This document shows, in pieces, positions 10,403-19,192 of a DNA stretch of 58,700 nt. Positions within the stretch are counted from its first letter, which is position 1. The number at the start of each line of letters is the position of its first letter. This stretch comes from UBA11612 sp963976395 (GTDB lineage Bacteria; Pseudomonadota; Alphaproteobacteria; Rhodospirillales; Rhodospirillaceae), in NCBI GenBank assembly GCA_963976395.1, contig CAXBLG010000015.1, positions 1 to 58,700 on the forward strand, read 5' to 3'. Position numbers and translations under genes: made by a program. Under the pieces are notes generated by a model. The model did no database searches and was not told the DNA's origin. It saw nothing but the letters and a program-made list of their open reading frames with translations.

Positions 10403-11185
10403 CTAGCCCCACGGACCCCTGCGCCCGGCACGGGGCACGGACCCGCCGCGGCGGACCCGGATAGGACGGCGCTCAACGGCAAACGCGCGGCTGTGGGGGG
10501 CATCGAAAACACGCACCCCTTTTTTCTTCATGAAGAAGATCAGTGCGGCACCCACCACAAAGCCGCCGATATGGGCCATGAAAGCCACACCGGGCTCATT
10601 GGGATCGGCCATCGCGGAGCTGAGAAGCTGACCGCCGAACCAAAAGCCGAGCACGATGAAAGCCGGTAAATTGACAACCGTAAAAAATATGATCAGCACA
10701 ACAAAAACACGAATGTTCGCGCGGGGGTGGAGAATGAGATACGCACCGAGAATTCCTGAAACCGCGCCGGACGCACCGACCATCGGAATTTCAGAGAGGG
10801 GAGCGGCAAACCCTTGCGCAAAAGCCGCCGCCACGCCGCAAATAAGATAAAAGAGCAAATAGCGAAGGTGGCCGAGCGAGGCTTCAATGTTATCGCCGAA
10901 AATCCACAAATAGAGCATGTTACCGCCCAGGTGCAGAAACCCGCCATGCATGAACATCGACGAGAACATGGTCATGAGCTGCGGCACCTGCGGCAAACGC
11001 GGGTCGAGTTGCGCATCGCCAAATAAAAAGCCCGGCGTGAATCCAAAAACATAGATCGCCGCTTGTCCGCCCTGGGGGCCGAGCGAAAACTGCCAGAGGT
11101 ATACGAGTACGCAAACGGCGATGAGGGCGTAGTTCACATACGGAGTCGTAGTGTGCGGATTGTCGTCTTTAAAGGGAAGAAACAT
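10403..11185 (-). CDS. rhomboid family intramembrane serine protease
   Basis: This is a polytopic inner-membrane protease that cleaves transmembrane substrates; its substrate here is unknown. It has 260 residues with six or so hydrophobic segments. The GxSG motif is present in MVGASGAVSG, with the catalytic serine at S139, and the partner histidine is H205 in AFMAHIGGFVVG. The loop-1 region MFMHGGFLHLGGNMLYLWIFG near residue 78 also matches. The tail is short and Arg-rich. Its Shine-Dalgarno sequence lies in a small hairpin (see 11190-11203). It is probably transcribed alone or together with the upstream glycosyltransferase gene. Confidence 0.93.
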   Translation of the reverse strand: MFLPFKDDNPHTTTPYVNYALIAVCVLVYLWQFSLGPQGGQAAIYVFGFTPGFLFGDAQLDPRLPQVPQLMTMFSSMFMHGGFLHLGGNMLYLWIFGDNIEASLGHLRYLLFYLICGVAAAFAQGFAAPLSEIPMVGASGAVSGILGAYLILHPRANIRVFVVLIIFFTVVNLPAFIVLGFWFGGQLLSSAMADPNEPGVAFMAHIGGFVVGAALIFFMKKKGVRVFDAPHSRAFAVERRPIRVRRGGSVPRAGRRGPWG

Positions 11186-11189
11186 GCGG

Positions 11190-11203
11190 GCTCCTTACGG
11201 AGC
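11190..11203 (-). promoter_or_regulatory. Shine-Dalgarno hairpin upstream of the rhomboid gene
   Basis: On the minus strand GCTCC-GTAA-GGAGC forms a perfect 5-bp stem closed by a GNRA-type tetraloop. The 3' arm (AAGGAGC) is the rhomboid gene's Shine-Dalgarno sequence, 4-5 nt before the ATG. Folding would mask the ribosome-binding site. Whether it is regulatory is inference. Confidence 0.4.
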
Positions 11204-11263
11204 GACCTTAAGGAATGCGGAGAGGTAGAACAAGCGAGAGCGGGCCAAGGGTGACGGTAGGCA

Positions 11264-12052
11264 TCAAACTTTCGCGCCTTGCAGTTTGGCAATATGAGCG
11301 AGGCGGGCGAGAACAACCTCCTCCATTTGCGGGGTGATGACGAAGCCGTCGTCTATTCCAAGCGCTTGCCATTCGGATTTCGCCACAGACAATTTTTGTT
11401 TTTGCCGGTCGAGCGCATTGCCGGGAGACAGAAACTGCTCACAGGTTTCGATATTGATCTTCTTGTGCTTGACCAAGTCCCGGAGGCATTTGCGGTACAG
11501 GGTATCTTCCGTGCGGTAGATGCGAAAATCGTCCTCCTCGGCGAATCCTTGAATCATGTCATGCCAGACGCGGCGGACGCAAAAATTGATGGGACAGCTT
11601 TCGTCGAGAGACGGTGGCCAATCGGCGTGCATCGGCATATCGATTTTCATACGCGTGAATACGTAGCCGAGAGTATCGTCGGCGAGGAGTTCTGTGAGAC
11701 ACAGATGAATGTGGTTTGGATAGAACACATCATCGGCATCAAGAAAGAACAGAAAGGACGCGGCACTTTGGCGCACGCCTTCGTTGCGTGAAAACCCAGG
11801 ACCGCGGTTTTCTGGATTGCGCACCAATCGGACAGCGGGATACCGTGCAGCCCAGGTCTCAGTGATCGCTGCTGTGGCATCAGTTGAGCAATCGTCCACA
11901 ACGATAATTTCGGACTCGACCGCAAAACTTTTCACGTCTGTGCAATACACCAGCGCTCCAAGCGCGCTTTCGATGGTGCGGTCCAGCGTAGCCGCTGCGT
12001 TGTAGGCAGGGATGATGACGGCGACATTGGGCGTGGTGCGGGACACTAGCAT
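11264..12052 (-). CDS. glycosyltransferase family 2 protein
   Basis: This is a GT-A fold glycosyltransferase, probably cytoplasmic or membrane-associated and acting in surface polysaccharide or glycoconjugate synthesis; donor and acceptor are unknown. It has 262 residues. The N-terminal nucleotide-binding motif VIIPAYNAAATLDRTIES is followed by VVDDCSTDAT and NRGPGFSRNEG, then by the metal-binding stretch FLFFLDADDVFYPNH near residue 110. No transmembrane segment is visible. It is isolated from other polysaccharide genes, lying between a rhomboid gene and the REP-type repeats that follow lpdA. Confidence 0.88.
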   Translation of the reverse strand: MLVSRTTPNVAVIIPAYNAAATLDRTIESALGALVYCTDVKSFAVESEIIVVDDCSTDATAAITETWAARYPAVRLVRNPENRGPGFSRNEGVRQSAASFLFFLDADDVFYPNHIHLCLTELLADDTLGYVFTRMKIDMPMHADWPPSLDESCPINFCVRRVWHDMIQGFAEEDDFRIYRTEDTLYRKCLRDLVKHKKINIETCEQFLSPGNALDRQKQKLSVAKSEWQALGIDDGFVITPQMEEVVLARLAHIAKLQGAKV

Positions 12053-12062
12053 TGTCCCGGCA

Positions 12063-12154
12063 TGTCATCGCCCGCTTTAAACGGGCGATCCAGTGTGCAG
12101 CTGATGCCTACCCAAGTTGAAGATTGGATGCCCCGGTCAAGCCGGGGCATGACA
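12063..12154. repeat. REP/BIME-type inverted pair of palindromic units
   Basis: Two 30-bp units sit head to head. The left unit (12063-12092) runs TGTCAT...ATCCA and contains ATCGCCCG/CGGGCGAT around a 7-nt loop. The right unit (12125-12154) runs TGGAT...ATGACA and contains ATGCCCCGG/CCGGGGCAT around TCAAG. The flanks TGTCAT/ATGACA and ATCCA/TGGAT are exact reverse complements, so these are two diverged copies of one palindromic family in opposite orientation, separated by 32 bp. They lie in the 112-bp gap between lpdA and the glycosyltransferase gene. Alphaproteobacterial genomes often carry many such elements. Confidence 0.75.
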
Positions 12155-12164
12155 AAAGGATAAA

Positions 12165-13583
12165 TCAAATATGCAGAGCCCGGCCGTCGGCGGCCAGCGC
12201 CGCTTCCTTGATCACCTCGCCCAGCTGCGGATGGGCATGACAGGTGCGCGCAATGTCTTCCGATGAAGCGCCGAATTCCATGCCGACTGCGATTTCCATA
12301 ATAAGATCGCCGGCCTCGGCACCGACGATATGACAACCGAGCACGCGATCAGTTTTTTCATCGGCCAGAATTTTTGCGAATCCATTCGTATCGCCGTTAC
12401 AGCGGGCCCGGCCGTTGGCGGTGAAGGGAAACTTGCCGGTCTTGTAGGCAATGCCTTCTTCCTTCAACTGCTCTTCGGTTTTGCCGATGCCCGCCACTTC
12501 GGGCCACGTATAGACCACAGAGGCGATGGCTTCGTAATTTACATGGCCGGGCTGCCCGGCGAGGATTTCGGCGCAGGCCACGCCTTCATCCTCGGCTTTA
12601 TGAGCCAACATTTGTCCACCGATGACATCGCCGATAGCGAAAATGCCCTCAACATTGGTTTGGTAGTGCTGATCGGCCTCGACAAAGCCGCGGTCAGAGA
12701 CTTTCACACCCGCTTCTTTCAAACCAAGGCCGTCGATGTAGGGGCGGCGACCGATGGCCACGAGCACCACATCGGCCTTGATCGTTTCCGCATCCCCGCC
12801 TTTGGCGGGCTCGACTGTTAGCGACACGCCGTCTTTGCCGGCTTTGGCTTCGGTGACCTTGTGGCCGAGCTTGAACTTGAGGCCCTGCTTTTCGAGGATG
12901 CGCTGCATTTGCTTGCGCACTTCGCCGTCCATGGGTGGAAGAATGAAATCGAGGAATTCGACCACGGTGACGTCGGCACCCAGGCGGCGCCAGACGGACC
13001 CCATCTCAAGACCGATAACGCCCGCGCCGATTACGACCATAGATTTCGGCACCTTGCCGAGCGTGAGCGCGCCGGTGGACGATACGATTTGTTTTTCGTC
13101 AACCTCAACGCCCTTGAGTGGGGTAACCTCGGAACCAGTTGCGAGCACCACATACTTGGCGGTGTAAGAGGTTTCCTTATCCTTGTCGTCTTTCACAGAC
13201 ACTTCATGGGCGCCGGTTTTTGCCTTCGTGACTTTACCGAAGCCCTTGATGTAGGTGACTTTGTTTTTCTTAAGCAGAAACTCGATGCCCTGGCGGTTTT
13301 GGTCCACCACCTGATCCTTACGAGCAAGCATGGTGGACAGGTCCATCTCGACCTTGCCGACTTTGATGCCATGATCGGCAAAGGCATGATTGGCTTCGTC
13401 ATATAAGTGCGAAGATTGCAGCAGCGCCTTTGAGGGGATGCAGCCGACATTGGTGCAGGTGCCACCGAGCGCACCACGGCTTTCCACACAGGCGGCTTTT
13501 AATCCCAGTTGCGCAGCGCGCAGTGCACAGACGTAACCGCCGGGACCGCCGCCGATCACAATGACGTCAAAAGAATCAGCCAT
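12165..13583 (-). CDS. lpdA: dihydrolipoyl dehydrogenase (E3 of 2-oxoglutarate dehydrogenase)
   Basis: This FAD enzyme reoxidises the dihydrolipoyl group of E2 and passes electrons to NAD+. It has 472 residues. Visible motifs are FAD-binding GGGPGG (11-16), the redox disulphide C43/C48 in GGTCTNVGCIPSK, the NAD-binding GAGVIGLEMGSVW, the second FAD motif AIGDVIGGQMLAHKAEDEG, and the C-terminal catalytic HAHPQLGE. It is the last gene of the suc cluster and most likely serves the 2-oxoglutarate dehydrogenase complex. A GFA-like gene separates it from sucB, which is unusual. Confidence 0.97.
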   Translation of the reverse strand: MADSFDVIVIGGGPGGYVCALRAAQLGLKAACVESRGALGGTCTNVGCIPSKALLQSSHLYDEANHAFADHGIKVGKVEMDLSTMLARKDQVVDQNRQGIEFLLKKNKVTYIKGFGKVTKAKTGAHEVSVKDDKDKETSYTAKYVVLATGSEVTPLKGVEVDEKQIVSSTGALTLGKVPKSMVVIGAGVIGLEMGSVWRRLGADVTVVEFLDFILPPMDGEVRKQMQRILEKQGLKFKLGHKVTEAKAGKDGVSLTVEPAKGGDAETIKADVVLVAIGRRPYIDGLGLKEAGVKVSDRGFVEADQHYQTNVEGIFAIGDVIGGQMLAHKAEDEGVACAEILAGQPGHVNYEAIASVVYTWPEVAGIGKTEEQLKEEGIAYKTGKFPFTANGRARCNGDTNGFAKILADEKTDRVLGCHIVGAEAGDLIMEIAVGMEFGASSEDIARTCHAHPQLGEVIKEAALAADGRALHI

Positions 13584-13612
13584 AAGATATTTTCCTTACA
13601 CAGTGCCGCGTT

Positions 13613-14014
13613 TTAATCCGCGGGCGGGTATTCCGAATATTGCGGGGCGTCGCCCCCAATGTGGTCCCAAGGGGCCTTCGACCCCACGAATAAATGCATG
13701 TCGATTTGAACGCCTGGATCACCGTCAACACTTCCGAGCGTTACGCCGTGCACGGACCCATTGTGAAGACCGCAAAGCGATGTGCCGCAGGTGCCGCAAA
13801 AACCAAGAGCCCAGCCCGGCATTGTTGAGTACTCAGTAAGCTTTTCGCCACCGCGCGTCCACACGAACGAGTCCGGCTGAACTTCCGCGTAGGCCGACCC
13901 GGCACCGCTAAAAACTTTCCGGCATTTCGAACAGTGGCAACTGCGCGCGCCAACAAGCGGTTCGGTGATTTCATAGCGGATTTGGCCGCAAAAACAACCG
14001 CCCGTCAAAAGCAT
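13613..14014 (-). CDS. GFA family (glutathione-dependent formaldehyde-activating-like) zinc protein
   Basis: This is a small cytoplasmic Zn-binding protein of the Gfa fold (PF04828), 133 residues from the ATG at 14014. The cysteine pairs are clear: GGCFCGQIRYE at the start, CHCSKCRK near residue 30, and GFCGTCGTSL near residue 75. The frame extends upstream to 14074, but that start would lie inside sucB. The 14014 start has an AGAGG ribosome-binding site 7 nt upstream and gives the family's normal N-terminus. Most family members have no proven substrate. It sits between sucB (20 bp away) and lpdA on the same strand. Confidence 0.88.
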   Translation of the reverse strand: MLLTGGCFCGQIRYEITEPLVGARSCHCSKCRKVFSGAGSAYAEVQPDSFVWTRGGEKLTEYSTMPGWALGFCGTCGTSLCGLHNGSVHGVTLGSVDGDPGVQIDMHLFVGSKAPWDHIGGDAPQYSEYPPAD

Positions 14015-14034
14015 GATGGCCTCTGGTTTAAGGT

Positions 14035-15303
14035 TTAAGTCTCGATCAAAAGGCGGCCGGGATCCTCGATGCACTCTTTCACGCGCACAAGGAAGGTGAC
14101 CGCTTCGCGACCATCAACAATGCGATGGTCGTAGGACAGAGCTAAATACATCATCGGCTTTGCGACGATGGAACCATCATCCAACACCACAGCGCGCTGC
14201 TTGATGTTGTGCATACCGAGAATACCCGATTGGGGCGCGTTCAGAATTGGCGTTGACAGCATCGAGCCGTAGATACCGCCGTTGGTGATGGTGAACGTAC
14301 CGCCAGTCATATCTTCCATGGTCAGCTTGCCATCACGAGCGCGGCGGCCTAACCCGGAAATTTCAGCCTCGATCTCGGCAAAGGATTTAGCATCGCAGTC
14401 GCGCACCACCGGCACAACCAGCCCTTGCGGCGTTCCGACGGCAACCCCGATGTCATAGTAGTTTTTGTAAACCAACTCGCCATCCTGGATCTCGGCATTG
14501 ACGGCCGGAAGGTCTTTAAGCGCGGCGACGCAGGCTTTGGCGAAGAAAGACATAAAGCCCATCTTCACGCCGTGTTTCTTTTGGAACGCGTCTTTATATG
14601 TGCTGCGCATGCTCATGACTGCAGACATATCCACCTCGTTGAAGGTGGTGAGCATGGCTGCGGTGTTTTGCGCTTCTTTTAAACGCTCGGCGATACGCTT
14701 GCGAAGGCGCGACATCTTCACGCGCTCCTCGGCGGGACCGCGGTCGGGCATATGGGCTTTGTTCGCGCGGTCGGGGCCGGTCGCGAGATACGCGAGCACG
14801 TCTGCTTTCACCAAACGGCCGTTCTTGCCGGAGGCGGGAATGACGTTGGGATCGAGGCCATGTTCATCCACCAAGTGACGCACGGATGGCGCTAATGGAT
14901 AATCGGAGGCGACAGAAGACTTCGCTGGTTCGGGCTTTTTGTCTTCCGCTTTTTTAGGTGCAGCTTTCTCGACCTCTTTTTTCTCTTCTTTCTTCTCGTC
15001 CTTTTTTTCGGGCGGTTTAGCTTCGGCCTTTTTCTCAGACTCTTTCTTCTCGGGTTTCTTTCCGCTGCCCGCACCAATCGTGCCCAGCACCGCGCCCACT
15101 TCGACTTCCGCGCCTTCCTCGGCGATGATTTCGCCCAAGGTGCCGGCGTTTTCGGCGCGCACTTCCACGGTCACTTTATCGGTTTCAAGCTCAACGACCG
15201 GCTCGTCCTGAGCGACATCATCGCCCACCTTCTTGAACCACTTGGCAACAGTGGCCTCGGTCACGGATTCCCCTAGGGTGGGCACTTTGATTTCGGTCGA
15301 CAT
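14035..15303 (-). CDS. sucB: 2-oxoglutarate dehydrogenase E2, dihydrolipoyl succinyltransferase
   Basis: This is the core of the 2-oxoglutarate dehydrogenase complex, moving succinyl groups from E1 to CoA. It has 422 residues. The lipoyl domain spans about 1-77 with lipoyl-lysine K43 in ETDKVTVEV. A linker of roughly 50 residues made almost entirely of Lys, Glu, Pro and Ala follows. The E1/E3-binding domain (LAPSVRHLVDEHGLDPNVI) spans about 135-170, and the catalytic domain ends with the active-site pair H393 and D397 in DHRIVDGREA. The highly charged linker replaces the Ala-Pro-rich linker found in many E2 proteins. It lies 55 bp downstream of sucA. Confidence 0.98.
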   Translation of the reverse strand: MSTEIKVPTLGESVTEATVAKWFKKVGDDVAQDEPVVELETDKVTVEVRAENAGTLGEIIAEEGAEVEVGAVLGTIGAGSGKKPEKKESEKKAEAKPPEKKDEKKEEKKEVEKAAPKKAEDKKPEPAKSSVASDYPLAPSVRHLVDEHGLDPNVIPASGKNGRLVKADVLAYLATGPDRANKAHMPDRGPAEERVKMSRLRKRIAERLKEAQNTAAMLTTFNEVDMSAVMSMRSTYKDAFQKKHGVKMGFMSFFAKACVAALKDLPAVNAEIQDGELVYKNYYDIGVAVGTPQGLVVPVVRDCDAKSFAEIEAEISGLGRRARDGKLTMEDMTGGTFTITNGGIYGSMLSTPILNAPQSGILGMHNIKQRAVVLDDGSIVAKPMMYLALSYDHRIVDGREAVTFLVRVKECIEDPGRLLIET

Positions 15304-15358
15304 TGCGTCCTCAATTCACGCTGGTACTTTGGCCAATTGGCGGCCGTTAGGGGCCAGA

Positions 15359-18292
15359 TTATTCTGCCGCCAGCTTTCCTATTTTGGAAACACGGCGGAA
15401 GGGTTGCGGGATATCTGCGGCCGGGGCCGTTAGCGCCCAATCGCAAATTTGGTTTTGTTCGCGAATGTGATTCTTCATCAAGCCGGTGGCCGGTGAGGCG
15501 GCGGGCTGACGACCGACATAGACCGGACGCTTTGCCTTGATGTCTAAATCTTCCAAGACGTATTCAAGGCGACGATCAACAAATGTCCACGAGCCCATAT
15601 TGGCCGGCTCTTCCTGACACCAAATCACTTCGGCGTTCTTGTATTTTGCGAATTCGCGCGCGAGCGTTTCCTTCGGCCATGGATATAGTTGTTCGACCCG
15701 GACGATGGCAACATCGTCGATCTCTTTCTCTGCGCGCATGGCCAGAAGATCGTAATAAATCTTGCCCGAGCAGCAGACGATGCGGCGCACCTTGTTGGGC
15801 GCAACAATCTTTTCCGTCTCGCCGTACACACGCATAAAACCTGTCTCTTCGGACATTTCCTGCAACGTGGAAACGCACTTCTTGTGACGCAGAAGCGACT
15901 TGGGCGTCATGATCACCAGCGGCTTGCGGAAATTGCGGCGCATCTGCCGGCGCAGGGCGTGATAATAATTTGCAGGTGTTGTGATATTACAGACCTGCCA
16001 ATTGTCTTGGGCCGAAAGCTGCAAATAGCGCTCCATGCGCGCGGAGGAATGCTCCGGCCCTTGACCTTCAAAGCCATGAGGCAACAGCAAAACTAAACCG
16101 CATAACCGCAGCCACTTACTCTCACCGGAGTTGATGAACTGATCGATGATCATCTGCGCGCCGTTGGAAAAGTCGCCGAACTGAGCTTCCCACAACACCA
16201 GCGCGTTCGGCTCGGCTAGACTGAAACCGTATTCAAAGCCGACAATTGAAAGTTCCGACAGCGGACTATCGATCACTTCGAAGGAGGCTTGGGAGTCCGG
16301 ACGGATATTGTTGAGAAAAACGTATCGTTTCTCGGTGCTCTGATCGACCATCACCGAATGGCGCTGAGAGAACGTCCCGCGACCGCAATCTTGACCTGAC
16401 AGGCGCACGGGAGTGCCTTCAACGGCAAGAGTGCCGAAAGCCAGGGCCTCGGCAGTGGACCAATCGATGTCCTTGCCGCTATCGATGGCTTTTTTCTTGG
16501 CCTTGAGCTGGCGAGCGATCTTGGCATTCACCGACCAGCCCTCGGGCACGGTGCAAATGCCTGCGCCGACTTCCTTGAGTAAATCAAGCGGCGCGCCGGT
16601 TTTATCGTCGCGAAATTCTTCCTCTTCGCCCATCTGGGCGAAGCCCTTCCACTGACCTTCCAGCCAATCGGCTTTATTCGGCTTGAAGCTGGACGCAGAC
16701 TCGAAGTCCACCTCCATCATGTGCATGAACTTGCTCATCATCAGGTCAGCCTCTTCCTGAGAATAAAGGCCTTCCTCGACGAGACGTGATGCATAAATGG
16801 TTCGCGCAGTGGGCTGCTTTTCAATCTGCTTATACATCAGCGGCTGGGTAAACTTGGGCTCGTCGCCTTCGTTGTGACCGAAGCGGCGATAGCAGACCAT
16901 GTCCACGACAACATCTACACCGAACTCCTGGCGGAATTCGATGGCGATGCGCGCGCAATGCACCACAGCCTCTGGGTCATCCCCGTTGCAGTGAAAAATT
17001 GGCGCTTCGACCATTTTGGCCACATCCGTACAGTACAGACCCGAGCGGCTGTAATTGGGCGTGGTGGTAAAGCCGATTTGATTATTGATAACGAAATGCA
17101 GCGTACCGCCGGTGGTGTACCCATCTATCTGCGAAAACCCGAAGCACTCGGCAATGATACCCTGGCCCGCAAACGCGGCATCGCCATGAATAAGAAGACC
17201 CATGACCTGCTTGCGATCAACGTCGTTTAACTGCTGCTGCTTCGCGCGCACTTTTCCGAGCACGACTGGGTCAACGACCTCCAGGTGCGAAGGGTTGGCC
17301 GTGAGCGACAGGTGAACTGTGTTGCCGTCGAACTCACGGTCCGCCGACGTGCCCAAGTGATATTTCACATCACCGGAGCCTTCGACGTCATCCGGGTTGG
17401 GCGAATTGCCTTGAAATTCGGAGAACAGCGCCGAGAACGGTTTGTGCATGACGTTGACCAGCACATTGAGTCGACCCCGGTGGGCCATGCCCACAACGAT
17501 CTGCTTCAAGCCGAGTTGACCACCGCGCTTGACGATTTGCTCAAGCGCGGGAACCGCAGCTTCGCCACCGTCGATGCCAAAACGCTTGGTACCGGTGTAT
17601 TTAATGCCGAGAAATTTCTCGAAACCTTCAGCTTCCGTGAGCCGTTCGAGAATCGCTTTCTTACCGTCAGTGGAAAACCGCGGTGTTAAGCGGTCGGTCT
17701 CAATACGTTTTTGCAGCCAGGCCTTTTGCGCAGGATCTTGAACGTGGGTGAACTCGACGCCGATGGTCCCGCAATAAGTTTCTTTGAGAGCGGCGATAAT
17801 CTCGCGCAACGTAGCTTTTTCCAGACCCAGCACCCCGGCGAGCCTGATTTCCTTATCAAGATCGTCGTCCGTGAATCCATGAGTCTTGTAGTCCAACTCG
17901 GGGTGACTTTCGTATTTTTGCAAGCTCAACGGGTCGAGATTAGCGACCTGATGACCCCGGGCGCGATAGGCGCGAATCAGCTGCAGGGCATGAATGGAGG
18001 CTTCGGCCTGACCAGACACACCGGTCGGAGCGGCTCCTACAGTAGGAGCTTTGCCATTGGGTTTCGCCCCTTTGGCAGGCGGCGCGTCGCTATCGGCAAC
18101 ACCGATAATCCCAGCATCGGACGGCGCCCAGCTAGCACCCTCCAGACTCTTCATCAGGGCTGCTTCGTCTTCGTCCAAATCACGGAAAAAAGACGTCCAG
18201 CTGGCATCCACAGCGGCGGGGTCTTTTAGGTAAGCAGCGTAAAGCTCAGCGATATAGGTCGCATTTGAGCCGGTCAGAAATGAAGCGTCCAC
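15359..18292 (-). CDS. sucA: 2-oxoglutarate dehydrogenase E1 (thiamine diphosphate-dependent)
   Basis: This is the decarboxylating subunit of the TCA 2-oxoglutarate dehydrogenase complex. It has 977 residues. The N-terminal E2-binding motif (SNATYIAELYAAYLKDP) is followed by the thiamine-diphosphate domain with GMAHRGRLNVL and HGDAAFAGQG, and by the transketolase-like half ending LKNHIREQNQICDWAL, MGSW and VGRQPAASPATG. Translation starts at GTG (18290-18292) with AAGGA 7 nt upstream. The leader contains two copies of AGGACCTT in near-tandem (18295-18316), which duplicates part of the Shine-Dalgarno region. The promoter should lie in 18293-18478. Confidence 0.98.
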   Translation of the reverse strand: MDASFLTGSNATYIAELYAAYLKDPAAVDASWTSFFRDLDEDEAALMKSLEGASWAPSDAGIIGVADSDAPPAKGAKPNGKAPTVGAAPTGVSGQAEASIHALQLIRAYRARGHQVANLDPLSLQKYESHPELDYKTHGFTDDDLDKEIRLAGVLGLEKATLREIIAALKETYCGTIGVEFTHVQDPAQKAWLQKRIETDRLTPRFSTDGKKAILERLTEAEGFEKFLGIKYTGTKRFGIDGGEAAVPALEQIVKRGGQLGLKQIVVGMAHRGRLNVLVNVMHKPFSALFSEFQGNSPNPDDVEGSGDVKYHLGTSADREFDGNTVHLSLTANPSHLEVVDPVVLGKVRAKQQQLNDVDRKQVMGLLIHGDAAFAGQGIIAECFGFSQIDGYTTGGTLHFVINNQIGFTTTPNYSRSGLYCTDVAKMVEAPIFHCNGDDPEAVVHCARIAIEFRQEFGVDVVVDMVCYRRFGHNEGDEPKFTQPLMYKQIEKQPTARTIYASRLVEEGLYSQEEADLMMSKFMHMMEVDFESASSFKPNKADWLEGQWKGFAQMGEEEEFRDDKTGAPLDLLKEVGAGICTVPEGWSVNAKIARQLKAKKKAIDSGKDIDWSTAEALAFGTLAVEGTPVRLSGQDCGRGTFSQRHSVMVDQSTEKRYVFLNNIRPDSQASFEVIDSPLSELSIVGFEYGFSLAEPNALVLWEAQFGDFSNGAQMIIDQFINSGESKWLRLCGLVLLLPHGFEGQGPEHSSARMERYLQLSAQDNWQVCNITTPANYYHALRRQMRRNFRKPLVIMTPKSLLRHKKCVSTLQEMSEETGFMRVYGETEKIVAPNKVRRIVCCSGKIYYDLLAMRAEKEIDDVAIVRVEQLYPWPKETLAREFAKYKNAEVIWCQEEPANMGSWTFVDRRLEYVLEDLDIKAKRPVYVGRQPAASPATGLMKNHIREQNQICDWALTAPAADIPQPFRRVSKIGKLAAE

Positions 18293-18478
18293 GATAAGGT
18301 CCTTAATAAAGGTCCTGTTGGGGCCGTCCGAAACCCTCCCCGAGGATTTCCACAGAAACGACCATCATCAAGTATTAGACGAATATTCCCTTACGGACAA
18401 CGACTTAGAGGGTTTCCTCTCGGTGGGTCGCACAGGCCGCCCACCTGACTAAAGCGCGGGAAAGGGACGTTTTAGCCT

Positions 18479-19156
18479 TTAAGCCTTGGCATCAGCTTCC
18501 AAGGCGTCGCGAATGTCCTCAAGGGCCGCGGCACACGGCGCCAGGCTCGGGCTAATGGAACAGGCGTGTTCGGCATGCTTAAGAGCGGCCTCCAGATTGC
18601 CGCGCTGCTGCTCGACCCGGGCAAGGCCAGACCAAGCCTCGGCATCTTGTTTGTCCGCCGCAAGTGCGCGCCTATAGGTTGCCTCCGCCAGATCTAAATC
18701 ACCGATCGCCTGAGCGGTGCGCGCCAATCCGTGCAGGGCTGCGGTATGGCGCGGCTCGAGAGCAAGTACGCGATTAAATGCGCCCTTGGCCTCAGTCCAG
18801 GCGCTGGTGTGTTCCAGACACAGTCCGAAATCTGCCCACATAGCCGTCGCGTCTGCACCCGCCTTCTGGGTCGCTTGGCGCAGCACCGGGACAGCGGCCT
18901 TGAACTCGCCCCGCTCAATGCGGATACGTGCAAGGAGGTGTTGGCATTCGCTGTCATCGGGCAACAGATTGACCGCCGCCTCGGCATAAGACAGCGCGTC
19001 CTCGAACATACCGCGCTCAGCCTGGACCAGACCCAAAAGTTTCAACGCCTGAGCATCAGACGAATTGGCGGACACAGCATCGAGATAACATTGCTCGGCT
19101 TTTTCGAGATCACCGGCGTTGTGGTGGCGAAGGCCTTCTTCAACAAGAGAGCTCAT
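18479..19156 (-). CDS. tetratricopeptide repeat protein
   Basis: This protein of 225 residues is built almost wholly of TPR helices. The unit starting LRHHNAGDLEKAEQCYLDAV is followed by about five further 34-residue repeats, with recognisable A-L-G-A-Y-P spacing (for example LGLVQAERGMFEDALSYAEAAV and LARVEQQRGNLEAALKHAEHAC). No signal peptide or enzymatic domain is visible, so it is probably a cytoplasmic scaffold. It lies between the PagL-like gene and sucA, transcribed in the same direction, inside what is normally a continuous sucCDAB cluster. The partner is unknown. Confidence 0.88.
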   Translation of the reverse strand: MSSLVEEGLRHHNAGDLEKAEQCYLDAVSANSSDAQALKLLGLVQAERGMFEDALSYAEAAVNLLPDDSECQHLLARIRIERGEFKAAVPVLRQATQKAGADATAMWADFGLCLEHTSAWTEAKGAFNRVLALEPRHTAALHGLARTAQAIGDLDLAEATYRRALAADKQDAEAWSGLARVEQQRGNLEAALKHAEHACSISPSLAPCAAALEDIRDALEADAKA

Positions 19157-19192
19157 ATCAAATCCTATGGAGTGGCATTCAAGCCTGCAGTC

